This document shows positions 1 to 6,508 of a stretch of DNA of 11,019 nt, in pieces. The translations under genes and the position numbers were made by a program. Below the pieces are notes generated by a model that saw only the letters and a program-made list of their open reading frames with translations, was not told the DNA's origin and made no database searches. The stretch comes from Prolixibacteraceae bacterium (lineage in GTDB: Bacteria > Bacteroidota > Bacteroidia > Bacteroidales > Prolixibacteraceae). The number at the start of each line of letters is the position of its first letter. Within the stretch, counting starts at the first letter, position 1. The stretch covers positions 1 through 11,019 of the forward strand of contig JACMKG010000464.1 in assembly GCA_014380255.1 (NCBI GenBank). Direction: 5' to 3'.

Positions 1-78
1 CACAAATATTATTAGTACAATCTCTCCTCCACCCATATTATTTTCTTAATTAAATGGTGTTCATTTTATAAATCACCG

Positions 79-86
79 CAAATATA
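79..86 (-). promoter_or_regulatory. Predicted Bacteroidota -7 promoter element for a leftward gene beyond the left edge
   Basis: On the minus strand this reads TATATTTG, an exact match to the Bacteroidota consensus TAnnTTTG. No good TTG -33 element is seen at the usual distance. Downstream, positions 21-34 read on the minus strand as a purine-rich GGAGGAGAG stretch that could be a ribosome binding site. The start codon would lie at or beyond the edge, since no open frame begins in positions 1-78. The secDF terminator at 138-183 lies just upstream, so this looks like the start of a separate transcript. Inferred from motif and position only. Confidence 0.45.
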
Positions 87-130
87 CAAACTTGTTTATA
101 AGAACTATGGTTGATGATAGGTATTTCATA

Positions 131-183
131 CAAAAAGAAAGCAGGAATTCCATCTGTCTTTCGACCGATGAAATCCCTGCTTT
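131..183 (-). terminator. Intrinsic terminator of secDF
   Basis: The minus-strand transcript leaves secDF and about 26 nt later folds into an imperfect hairpin. Arms 138-154 and 167-183 pair as 8 bp, a 1x1 mismatch, 3 bp, a second mismatch and 4 bp, around a 12-nt loop. The outer stem is AAAGCAGG/CCTGCTTT. It is followed on the minus strand by the T-rich run CTTTCTTTTTG. Position, strand and T-tract fit a rho-independent terminator. Confidence 0.75.
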
Positions 184-208
184 AGGATTGTTTTCTAATT
201 CTGTATAA

Positions 209-3178
209 TTACAGCTTATCTACTTTTTTTACTTTTCTGATAGTATCATATACCATAGGGGCAGCAATCATTACGGTAGAGTAAGAACCGATAGAGCAAC
301 CTACCAAAAGGGCAAATGTAAAGCCTCTTAGAGTCGTTCCACCAAAAATGAAGATTACCAGCAAGGTGATCAATACAGTTAAGTTCGTGCTGAAACTACG
401 GCGAAGGGTCGTATTCATAGCATGATCCATATTATCGGCCAGTGTGCGTTTCGGATAGATGTGCAGGTATTCACGGATACGGTCATAAACAACTACCGTG
501 TCGTTGATCGAATACCCGATTACTGTCAGAATGGCTGCGATGAAACCCTGGTCAACTTCCATGGAGAAAGGTGCAATAGAATAAAAGATCGAGAATACAC
601 CCATGGTTATGATGGCATCGTGGGCTAGAGAAAGCAAACCTCCCAATCCATACTGCCAGTCTTTAAATCGTATGGCAACGTATACAAAGATCATGATCAA
701 CCCAAGTATCACTGCAAATATAGCAGCCTTGGTAAGGTCATCAGAAATGGTAGGACCTACTTTCTGTGAACTCTTCATATTGACTTTCGTAAATGTATCG
801 AGGGAAATGTCTCCAACAAATCCTGCTTTTTTCAATCCTTCAAACAATTCCTGTTCTACCTGGTTGTCGGCATCCTCTCCTAAATCATCAATCTTATAAG
901 TGGTAGTGATTCTTACAGTGTTTGCATTTCCATAGGTTTTTACCTCCGGAGTATGGTTGAAAACAGTTGTTAAGGCACTCTGAACATCAGCTACCTTTAC
1001 ATCCTTGTCAAAACTAACTACATACGTACGTCCACCCTTGAAATCGATTCCTAGCTGGAATCCATGCACCGCAAACGAAATTAATGAAATTACGATTAAA
1101 GTTCCTGAAATGAAATAGGCGATATTTCGTTTGGCAAGGAAGGGGAACTTGGTAAAACGCAACCAATTTTTGGTAAAACTGGTTGTGAAAGTAATATTCT
1201 TATTTTTTGCTAATTGACGTTCAAAAATCAACCTGGTAATAAAGATGGAAGTGAACAAAGAAGTAACAATACCAATAATCAGCGTAGTTGCAAAACCTTT
1301 GATTGGGCCTGAACCAAAGAAGTAAAGTACAATACCGGTCAACAAGGTAGTTACCTGACCATCGACGATGGCAGATAAGGCACCACGATATCCATCATTT
1401 ACCGCCATTCTGGTTGATTTTCCGGCCTGGATTTCTTCCTCAATACGTTCATAAATCAATACGTTGGCATCAACGGCCATACCCAAGGTCAAAACAATAC
1501 CGGCAATACCTGGCAATGTTAAGACTGCTCCGATAGAAGCTAAAACGCCAATCAGGAAAAACATGTTTACTATCAAGGCAATGTTAGATGTCATACCTGC
1601 CTTTTTGCTGTAGAAAAACAACATATAGCCAAGTATCAGAACAAAGGCGAAGACAAATGACCACAAGCCGCTGCTTATGGCTTCCTTACCCAATGAGGGA
1701 CCTACTACATCTTCCTGGATAATATTCGCAGGAGCCGGCATCTTACCTGATTTGAGGATGTTTGCCAAGTCCTTCGCTTCTTCGATGGTCTCTAATCCAG
1801 TAATGGAAGAACGTCCACCGGTAATTTCACCGTTCACATTTGGATACGAACGTACATAACCGTCAAGCACAATGGCGATAGATTTGCCAACGTTGTCTTT
1901 GGTTAAGCGAGCCCATACTTTGGCTCCTTCGCTGTTCATCGTCATGCTAACCTCAGGAGTACTTCCCATATCAGCATAATCCTGACGGGCATCGGTAATT
2001 ACATCACCTTCAAGTGGAGCTCGGCCATCACGGCCAGTTACTTTAATGGCAATTAAATTGAAGAGGGTTTCTTTTTCGTCAACAGCTTTTGCAGTCCATT
2101 TGAAAGTAAGGTTACGAGGCAATAAAACCCTGATCTGGTCCATTTTCAGATACGAGTTAATCGTTGCTGTATCTTTGAAATGAGCAATTCCTACTGCTGG
2201 GCCAGGAAATAAACCTTGTTGGTTGCCATGTGGCTGCAAAACAGAAAACAATGGCATCTGTTTAGTCATATCAGCATTTACAGCCGAAGAATCTGTCTTT
2301 TGGGTAGTTTCCAGTTCCTTAAGCAAGCTGTTATCGCTATTTGGTGTAGTGCTTGTTGCAAGGGTGTCGGCTACTGTCGTTGGAGTTGCCGATTTGAGCG
2401 CAAGGATTTCTGTCAGCTTCTGGTTGACCTGTGCCAGGTATGGATAGACTTCGCTATTGTCAAAAGTTTCCCAGAATTCCAGGTTAGCTGTTCCCTGTAA
2501 TAATTTACGTACACGCTTTGGATCGTCAATCCCTGGAAGCTCTACCAAGATACGTCCTTTCGTTTGCAGCTGCTGAATGTTTGGCTGTGCAACCCCAAAA
2601 CGGTCAATTCTCGTCCGGATAATCTCGAATGAATTGTCGATCGCCACATTGGTTTCCTTGCGCAATACATTCAATACCTCAGCATTGGTTGAGTTATACT
2701 TGATCTGATCTTTTAATTCCAACGTATTGAAAATGGAAGCTAGTTTACCGTTGGGAGCAACCTCATCAAAGGCTTTGCCAAAGCTGGTTATAAAGTCATC
2801 CTGACCTTTCTTCTGTTTCTCAATGGCCATTTTTATGGCTGCATTGAAAGTTGAATCCTTGCTGTAATTGGACAGTGACCGAACCAGATCAACAACTGAA
2901 ACTTCCAGGGTAACGTTCATACCACCCTGTAAGTCAAGACCTAACCCAAGTTCCAAAGCCTTTACTTCTTTGTATGTGTATTTGCGGAGGCCTAATAAAT
3001 TATAAACCACCTCATTGGACACAGAGTCAAGATACATCTGCTCCTTCTTCTTGTCTCCTTTTGCATACTCTTTCGCTTTGCTCTCAACCTGACTTGCCTT
3101 AAAGGTAAACATCAGCTGATACACACAAATCAAAGCAAGTAGAATCGCAAAAACCCTGATTGCACCTTTGTTTTGCAT
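209..3178 (-). CDS. secDF: Protein translocase subunit SecDF (SecD-SecF fusion)
   Basis: Accessory membrane motor of the Sec translocon. It uses the ion gradient to help complete export of unfolded proteins across the inner membrane. At 989 residues it carries both halves in one chain, the usual Bacteroidota arrangement. SecD half: an N-terminal membrane helix (about 8-25), the DLQGG motif (82-86), a long periplasmic P1 region, then helices from about 505 with the motif GMAVDANVLIYERIEE (566-581). SecF half: first helix about 686-705, DFKGG (712-716), and GYSINDTVVVYDRIRE (888-903). Both halves have their six expected helices. Residues about 262-305 are a Thr/Ser-rich low-complexity stretch that looks like a flexible insertion. 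The ATG at 3176-3178 has no clear Shine-Dalgarno, as is normal here. No exact TAnnTTTG lies in the 137-bp gap upstream, so it may be read from the promoter of the preceding 135-residue gene. A terminator follows. Confidence 0.98.
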   Translation of the reverse strand: MQNKGAIRVFAILLALICVYQLMFTFKASQVESKAKEYAKGDKKKEQMYLDSVSNEVVYNLLGLRKYTYKEVKALELGLGLDLQGGMNVTLEVSVVDLVRSLSNYSKDSTFNAAIKMAIEKQKKGQDDFITSFGKAFDEVAPNGKLASIFNTLELKDQIKYNSTNAEVLNVLRKETNVAIDNSFEIIRTRIDRFGVAQPNIQQLQTKGRILVELPGIDDPKRVRKLLQGTANLEFWETFDNSEVYPYLAQVNQKLTEILALKSATPTTVADTLATSTTPNSDNSLLKELETTQKTDSSAVNADMTKQMPLFSVLQPHGNQQGLFPGPAVGIAHFKDTATINSYLKMDQIRVLLPRNLTFKWTAKAVDEKETLFNLIAIKVTGRDGRAPLEGDVITDARQDYADMGSTPEVSMTMNSEGAKVWARLTKDNVGKSIAIVLDGYVRSYPNVNGEITGGRSSITGLETIEEAKDLANILKSGKMPAPANIIQEDVVGPSLGKEAISSGLWSFVFAFVLILGYMLFFYSKKAGMTSNIALIVNMFFLIGVLASIGAVLTLPGIAGIVLTLGMAVDANVLIYERIEEEIQAGKSTRMAVNDGYRGALSAIVDGQVTTLLTGIVLYFFGSGPIKGFATTLIIGIVTSLFTSIFITRLIFERQLAKNKNITFTTSFTKNWLRFTKFPFLAKRNIAYFISGTLIVISLISFAVHGFQLGIDFKGGRTYVVSFDKDVKVADVQSALTTVFNHTPEVKTYGNANTVRITTTYKIDDLGEDADNQVEQELFEGLKKAGFVGDISLDTFTKVNMKSSQKVGPTISDDLTKAAIFAVILGLIMIFVYVAIRFKDWQYGLGGLLSLAHDAIITMGVFSIFYSIAPFSMEVDQGFIAAILTVIGYSINDTVVVYDRIREYLHIYPKRTLADNMDHAMNTTLRRSFSTNLTVLITLLVIFIFGGTTLRGFTFALLVGCSIGSYSTVMIAAPMVYDTIRKVKKVDKL

Positions 3179-3225
3179 TTGTTAAAAATTTAAATTGTGT
3201 TATTGAATACTTTGAATGAATTTTA

Positions 3226-3245
3226 CTTTCGTGATATCATGAAAG
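3226..3245. promoter_or_regulatory. 20-bp near-perfect palindrome in the secDF leader
   Basis: The sequence CTTTCGTGATATCATGAAAG is a palindrome apart from one mismatched pair (G at 3231 against T at 3240). It is centred about 57 bp upstream of the secDF start codon. A second small dyad, AGTTCT/AGAACT, lies next to it at about 3249-3270. Size and symmetry would suit a dimeric regulator, but no regulator gene is visible nearby and chance cannot be excluded in AT-rich DNA. Confidence 0.25.
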
Positions 3246-3315
3246 AACAGTTCTTGTTTTACATAGAACTTCCTTTTGATTGTACGTATTTATCCCCTTA
3301 AAGGGAAAGCCTTAT

Positions 3316-3723
3316 TTATGAAAGTGGGGGGATGTCGTCGGGGCTGAAGTAAAGCACCCGGTTAAAAGGCAATGAATGAAATGAACAGAAGACAGAAAAT
3401 GATGAATGCACTGACTCTGCCTTCATGAGCTGGAACATTCTTAAATTATAATATTTCACCAGAAACTTGTCTTGGGTACAAGCAAGCTTGAAACGAACAG
3501 AGAATTCGCTTGCCGGTGTTTTAAGGTTGAACGTATTTATCTGGTTGCAGAAAAACATCTTACTGCCTTGAACATCCTGCTGGGCAGGTGCTTTGGATGC
3601 TGATCCAGTTAGTTCTTGGTTGACTGAGTGGTACATGTCAAACACGGCTGCTGAGCCTATCAATGCGATAAGCAGTAACAGTCGCAGTAGAAAATGTTTC
3701 GAACAGTACTTCTTGAAAATCAT
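3316..3723 (-). CDS. Hypothetical membrane-anchored or exported protein, 135 residues
   Basis: I do not recognise this family. A basic start (KKYCSKH) leads into one strongly hydrophobic segment (about residues 11-29), an uncleaved anchor or signal peptide. It is followed by a polar, Ser/Ala/Gln-rich stretch (about 38-53) and then a domain of about 80 residues, which would be periplasmic or extracellular. Cys59, Cys82 and Cys113 lie in the exported part and could form a disulfide. Cys7 lies ahead of the hydrophobic stretch, so it is not a lipobox. The protein ends in the acidic, proline-containing tail DDIPPLS. An exact TAnnTTTG element lies about 22 bp upstream of the ATG. No terminator separates it from secDF, 137 bp downstream on the same strand, so read-through is plausible. 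The overlapping plus-strand frame (3593-3892) is less convincing. The gene is probably real; its role is unknown. Confidence 0.65.
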   Translation of the reverse strand: MIFKKYCSKHFLLRLLLLIALIGSAAVFDMYHSVNQELTGSASKAPAQQDVQGSKMFFCNQINTFNLKTPASEFSVRFKLACTQDKFLVKYYNLRMFQLMKAESVHSSFSVFCSFHSLPFNRVLYFSPDDIPPLS

Positions 3724-3744
3724 AACTTATCCGTTTTCAGGGGC

Positions 3745-3752
3745 CAAAGATA
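3745..3752 (-). promoter_or_regulatory. Predicted -7 promoter element for the 135-residue hypothetical gene
   Basis: The minus strand reads TATCTTTG, an exact TAnnTTTG match, 21 bp before the ATG at 3723. Transcription would start near 3738 and give a leader of about 15 nt. No clear TTG -33 element is seen. It could also serve secDF by read-through. Confidence 0.5.
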
Positions 3753-3800
3753 TAGTTTTTTTTCTAATTACATGTTTTTGTATACATGCTTTCAGACATG

Positions 3801-4229
3801 CTATGGGAACTGAAACTGAATTGTTTTACATTCGTAGTCAATGCGACATTTATACTGCATCAGAATGTCTCCCCCTAATAATCCTGAAATAAGGTAAGGA
3901 GTATATTTCCCATAGATGTCGTTTACATGTTTGAGGTCAATGAGCGCTACCTTGTGGTTGATTATCTCCAGTTCTCCTAGTTTCAGGAAGCCTATTTTCC
4001 CGACCATCGTTTCCATCATCCCTTGGTTGATACCTGCGCTGTGAAAATCGTCTTCATTGTCCGAATCCATAATTTCATAGTAGGCGCTCTGGTTCACGTC
4101 CATCACTGATTTGGAAGCCCCTGTATCAATGATCCATCCTGAAATAGTTTGGTCATGAAATTCACCTTCAATAAGAATGTGAAAGTTATCTTTTTCAAGT
4201 TCAATTATTTGTAAAGGAATTTCAACCAT
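3801..4229 (-). CDS. Retropepsin-like aspartic protease family protein (clan AA)
   Basis: A compact 142-residue protein with the marks of a single-lobe, retroviral-type aspartic protease. The catalytic motif is IIDTGASKSV, with Asp35-Thr36-Gly37 preceded by a hydrophobic strand (Trp32-Ile34). The second signature of the fold is the hydrophobic LLGGDIL (117-123), and the protein ends in a strand typical of the family (IDYECKTIQF). Such proteins work as dimers, each chain giving one Asp. There is no signal peptide, so it is probably cytoplasmic; its substrate is unknown. An acidic loop (DSDNEDDFH, about 55-63) sits where the flap region is expected. The gene follows mdh on the same strand but is cut off from it by a strong terminator, so it needs its own promoter. 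It could be a clan member that has lost protease activity, but the DTGA core is intact. Confidence 0.8.
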   Translation of the reverse strand: MVEIPLQIIELEKDNFHILIEGEFHDQTISGWIIDTGASKSVMDVNQSAYYEIMDSDNEDDFHSAGINQGMMETMVGKIGFLKLGELEIINHKVALIDLKHVNDIYGKYTPYLISGLLGGDILMQYKCRIDYECKTIQFQFP

Positions 4230-4262
4230 AAGCCCTGAAGGTTCTAATCAAATAATATAAAT

Positions 4263-4290
4263 AAAAAAGCTCCTGCAAAATGCAGGAGCT
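4263..4290 (-). terminator. Strong intrinsic terminator of mdh
   Basis: A perfect 10-bp inverted repeat, AGCTCCTGCA / TGCAGGAGCT (4268-4277 and 4281-4290), encloses a 3-nt loop. On the minus strand it is followed directly by six T residues (4268-4263, the first shared with the stem). It lies about 35 nt after the mdh stop codon. The plus strand has no T-run after the hairpin, so it acts only on leftward transcription. Confidence 0.92.
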
Positions 4291-4298
4291 CAAATATA
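4291..4298 (-). promoter_or_regulatory. Possible -7 promoter element for the aspartic protease gene
   Basis: The minus strand reads TATATTTG, an exact TAnnTTTG match between the mdh stop and its terminator. Transcription would start inside the terminator hairpin, which is awkward. A looser match with a 3-nt spacer (TATTATTTG, about 4247-4255) is an alternative closer to the gene. One of them is likely needed, because the terminator should block read-through from mdh. Confidence 0.3.
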
Positions 4299-4325
4299 GA
4301 ATATTATTTGTTTTTGTTATAGATA

Positions 4326-5261
4326 TTAAAGAATATTCATTCCATCTACAACATCCATGATTTCTTTCACAGCACCGGCTGATTCAACCAATAATTTCTG
4401 TTCGTCAGCAGTTAATGAAACTTCGATGATTTTTTCAACACCGTTTTTGCCTAATTTAACAGGAACTCCAACAAAAATGTCATTTAAGCCGAATTCGCCT
4501 TCCAGTTTTACGCAGCAAGGGAATACACGTTTTTGATCCATTACGATTGCTTCAACCATTTGTGCAGCAGCCGATCCTGGAGCATACCATGCTGAAGTTC
4601 CCATCAGGTTAACCAGTTCACCACCACCTTTTTTGGTGCGATCAATGATTTTGTCAAGGGTTTCTTTGTCCAGCAATTCAGTTACAGGGATACCGGCAAC
4701 AGTGGTGTAGCGGGGTAGTGGAACCATGGTGTCACCATGTCCGCCCATTAATAAAGCCTGGATATCACGTGGTGATATATCCAAAGCTTCAGCCAGGAAA
4801 GCACGGTAACGGGCAGTATCCAGGATTCCGGCCATTCCCAATACTTTGTTCTTTGTAGTTTTTGCAACAGCGTAAGCCACATAAGTCATTACATCCAATG
4901 GATTTGAAACAACAATAATAATGGCATCCGGTGAATGTTTAATTACATTTTCAGTAACACTTTTCACAATACCGGCATTGATCGAAATCAAATCATCGCG
5001 GCTCATTCCTGGTTTACGTGGAACGCCTGAAGTGATAACAACTACATCAGATCCAGCAGATTTTGAGTAGTCGTTGGTGGCGCCTACCAAACGGGTGTCA
5101 TAAAAATTAATGGGAGCAGTCTGCCACAAGTCCAATGCTTTTCCTTCTGACAATCCTTCTTTAATATCAAGTAATACTACTTCGCTTACAATGTTTTTTT
5201 CAGCTACAATTTGTGCACAGGTAGCTCCAACATTTCCAGCGCCAACAACGGTTACTTTCAT
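4326..5261 (-). CDS. mdh: Malate dehydrogenase (NAD-dependent, LDH-like type)
   Basis: Interconverts malate and oxaloacetate with NAD in the cytoplasm, in the TCA or reductive branch of central metabolism. At 311 residues it has the normal length for the lactate-dehydrogenase-like MDH class. The Rossmann motif GAGNVGAT (7-14) and Asp32, which binds the NAD ribose, are present. The active-site loop [10 protein letters not shown] supplies Arg82 and Arg88. Arg82 at this loop position marks malate rather than lactate specificity. Asn120 (VSNPLDVMT), Asp148 and Arg151 (LDTARYR) and the catalytic His175 (GGHGDT) complete the site. The ATG at 5259-5261 follows an A-rich leader without Shine-Dalgarno. 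A TATCTTTG promoter element lies about 42 bp upstream and a strong terminator follows, so mdh is probably transcribed alone. Confidence 0.98.
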   Translation of the reverse strand: MKVTVVGAGNVGATCAQIVAEKNIVSEVVLLDIKEGLSEGKALDLWQTAPINFYDTRLVGATNDYSKSAGSDVVVITSGVPRKPGMSRDDLISINAGIVKSVTENVIKHSPDAIIIVVSNPLDVMTYVAYAVAKTTKNKVLGMAGILDTARYRAFLAEALDISPRDIQALLMGGHGDTMVPLPRYTTVAGIPVTELLDKETLDKIIDRTKKGGGELVNLMGTSAWYAPGSAAAQMVEAIVMDQKRVFPCCVKLEGEFGLNDIFVGVPVKLGKNGVEKIIEVSLTADEQKLLVESAGAVKEIMDVVDGMNIL

Positions 5262-5680
5262 AATTGTATTTTTTTAGGGATTAACTGTTTTTAATACGTC
5301 TACAAAGATAAAAGGTAAACCATAAAGATACCTATTTTTTCAATGGGTTTAACAATTTAGTAAAGAATCAATCAATCAGTTTGTTACAGTGCGATTGGGA
5401 AATGCCAAAACCCCTGATTATTGTCATGCTTTTGTTAGTAAAGCATTCTGTAGCTGATCCATCCTTGAATCAATATCTTTCGGCCTGGAGGAGGAAAAGC
5501 CTACTCCTAAGGTAACTTATTAGCATCCAGTTACGTAAATAAAATTCATCTATCTACTTAAGGACTTATCCACTCTATTTGGCTCATTTAATTTATAAAC
5601 ATAGTGGAGATTAGAAACCACTCAAAAAAACAGGGCGCATCCGAAAAGCCATACGAGTAGGAAAACTAATACATCAAATT
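5262..5680. other. 419-bp divergent intergenic region
   Basis: This gap lies between the leftward mdh and the rightward gene at 5681. The mdh end holds the promoter at 5303-5310. The plus-strand gene has no exact TAnnTTTG anywhere in the gap; the closest is TATCTTTC at about 5474-5481. On the minus strand, 5424-5516 is open for 30 codons and its translation looks protein-like (motifs SSRPKDID and MDQLQNALL), but it lacks a good start codon at its beginning. I see no RNA gene or strong hairpin. Confidence 0.5.
5303..5310 (-). promoter_or_regulatory. Predicted -7 promoter element of mdh
   Basis: The minus strand reads TATCTTTG, an exact TAnnTTTG match, giving a start near 5296 and a leader of about 35 nt. 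The only TTG upstream is 30 bp away, too far for a standard -33 element, so only the -7 half is well supported. Confidence 0.55.
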
Positions 5681-6043
5681 ATGACTAAATTATTTGTAAT
5701 GGCAGCTCCTATCCTGCCGGGCCAGACAGAACGCTGGCAACGTTTTTTAAATACCCTTAATGGTGAAAAATCCAATGAGTATAAAGCAAGCAGGGAAAAG
5801 CTTGAAGTGCGTGAACGGGTTTTCTTCCAACATACCCCGCAAGGCGATATGGTGATAGTAACCTTTGAAGGCAATGATCCGGAATCAGCATTAACCCGGT
5901 TTGCTCAAGGCAGAGATGCTTTCACCCAATGGTTTTTGGATGAAGTAAAAGCAATTCATGGATTGGATCTGACTTCTCCGCCAAGGGAATTAATGCCTGA
6001 ATTATATGCAGATACAGGAGAAGTTCATGCTTCAACATACTAA
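5681..6043 (+). CDS. Hypothetical small protein, 120 residues, probably ferredoxin-like (ABM-type) fold
   Basis: A soluble protein with no signal peptide or membrane helix. The order of elements is a strand (KLFVMAAPILPG, 3-14), a helix (about 15-40, QTERWQRFLNTLN...), a strand (RERVFFQHTP), a strand ending in an acidic turn (GDMVIVTFEGNDP, 55-67), a helix (about 68-92, ALTRFAQGRDAFTQWFLDEV), and a conserved-looking tail (IHGLDLTSPP). This is the layout of small dimeric alpha/beta-barrel proteins. It reminds me of uncharacterised proteins grouped as DUF6176, but I rate that match low from memory alone. The ATG at 5681 is the first in frame. A terminator-like hairpin follows within 15 nt, so the gene is probably monocistronic. 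Its function is unknown. Confidence 0.8.
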   Translation: MTKLFVMAAPILPGQTERWQRFLNTLNGEKSNEYKASREKLEVRERVFFQHTPQGDMVIVTFEGNDPESALTRFAQGRDAFTQWFLDEVKAIHGLDLTSPPRELMPELYADTGEVHASTY

Positions 6044-6056
6044 AAACAGTGTCTAT

Positions 6057-6078
6057 AAAGGCGTAAGGCCGCTTTTTT
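6057..6078 (+). terminator. Probable intrinsic terminator of the 120-residue gene
   Basis: AAAGGCG (6057-6063) pairs with CGCTTTT (6070-6076) in a 7-bp stem including one G-T pair, with a 6-nt loop. The T-run continues to 6078. It begins 14 nt after the stop codon at 6043. The stem is short but placement and T-tract are right. Confidence 0.6.
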
Positions 6079-6130
6079 CACCTCATAGTTCTTTTCTGGT
6101 GAATTTCATATGTAGTTAAAAGGAGTTATT

Positions 6131-6235
6131 ATGGAGGCAGGAAGTCAATACAAGAAATTTTCAGACTATTTGGGATATAAATTCCTATTTCCAGGCCTTC
6201 CGCGGGAAGACCTGGAAATAGGAATCAATTTATGA
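6131..6235 (+). CDS. Candidate small ORF of 34 codons with a strong ribosome binding site
   Basis: An ATG at 6131 lies 5 nt after AAAGGAG (6119-6125), the best Shine-Dalgarno in the window in a lineage that seldom uses one. The frame runs 34 codons to TGA at 6233-6235. The peptide starts MEAGSQYKKFSDYLGYK, then LFPGLPRED, with no membrane helix. Its second half is encoded by the arms of the hairpin at 6181-6225, so codon constraint and hairpin constraint would overlap. No homologue comes to mind. The frame may be chance, or the Shine-Dalgarno may belong to a truncated gene. Confidence 0.25.
   Translation: MEAGSQYKKFSDYLGYKFLFPGLPREDLEIGINL
6181..6225. repeat. Near-perfect 45-nt inverted repeat (hairpin)
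   Basis: Arms ATTCCTATTTCCAGG (6181-6195) and CCTGGAAATAGGAAT (6211-6225) pair perfectly over 15 bp. After one C-A mismatch, 5 more pairs (CTTCC/GGAAG) close a 3-nt loop. Neither strand has a strong T-run after it; the minus strand continues TTTATA. It could be a terminator for a lost minus-strand gene ending at 6238, a dispersed palindromic repeat, or a structured RNA element. Its design (15 bp, one mismatch, short upper stem) resembles the hairpin at 7210-7260, but the sequences differ. Confidence 0.8.
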
Positions 6236-6237
6236 CT

Positions 6238-6455
6238 TCAAATTTTCACTTCAGCGATTTCTGATACTCCTTCCACAGTTATATGTTTATTCCTGATAAT
6301 CATTTCCATAACGAACATGCAGTCCTTTATCTATGGTGAAAACTCCCACCTTTTAATACCATTTCTTTAAAACAATTCAATTATCCTACGGGAATGGCTT
6401 TTTTCTGCAATTTACTTGTACCTTTAATAAGATTTTTGCTATCTGCGGAAAACAT
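6238..6455 (-). pseudogene. Possible remnant of a decayed minus-strand gene
   Basis: A frame opening with ATG at 6455 reads MFSADSKNLIKGTSKLQ and stops at 6381-6383 after 24 codons. In a shifted frame the sequence resumes with IIELF, is broken by TAA and TAG, and ends with a protein-like stretch containing RNKHITVEGVSEIAEVKI, closed by TGA at 6238-6240. The hairpin at 6181-6225 lies 12 nt beyond that stop, where a terminator would be. Together this could be one small gene broken by a frameshift and two stops. Each piece is short enough to arise by chance and I recognise no family, so this is weak inference. Confidence 0.22.
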
Positions 6456-6508
6456 AAAACATTTTAATGCAATTTAGGTTTATATCAGCGAAAACTAAAA
6501 AATGAAAT

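Larger units (their letters stand above)
6044..6508. other. 465-bp intergenic region with hairpin and small or decayed frames
   Basis: No full-length gene fits here. In order it holds the terminator at 6057-6078, a 34-codon plus-strand ORF with a strong Shine-Dalgarno (6119-6235), a near-perfect 45-nt hairpin (6181-6225), and on the minus strand two short frames (6238-6318 and 6381-6455) that may be pieces of one broken gene. No exact TAnnTTTG element for the pyrophosphatase gene is seen; TAGGTTTA at about 6475-6482 is a one-mismatch candidate. Confidence 0.5.

Noticed and set aside
422..899. Plus-strand frames of 68 and 98 codons
   Set aside because: They lie fully inside secDF on the opposite strand, and secDF has unmistakable family motifs there.
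2216..2500. Two overlapping plus-strand frames of 94 and 74 codons
   Set aside because: Antisense to the low-complexity part of secDF; no protein-like features or ribosome binding site.
3593..3892. Plus-strand frame of 99 codons spanning two minus-strand genes
   Set aside because: It overlaps the starts and ends of two better-supported genes and has no promoter; the minus-strand frames have a -7 element and family motifs respectively.
6325..6345. GGTG/CACC mini-hairpin followed by TTTT
   Set aside because: Only four pairs and no gene upstream on that strand; too weak to call a terminator.
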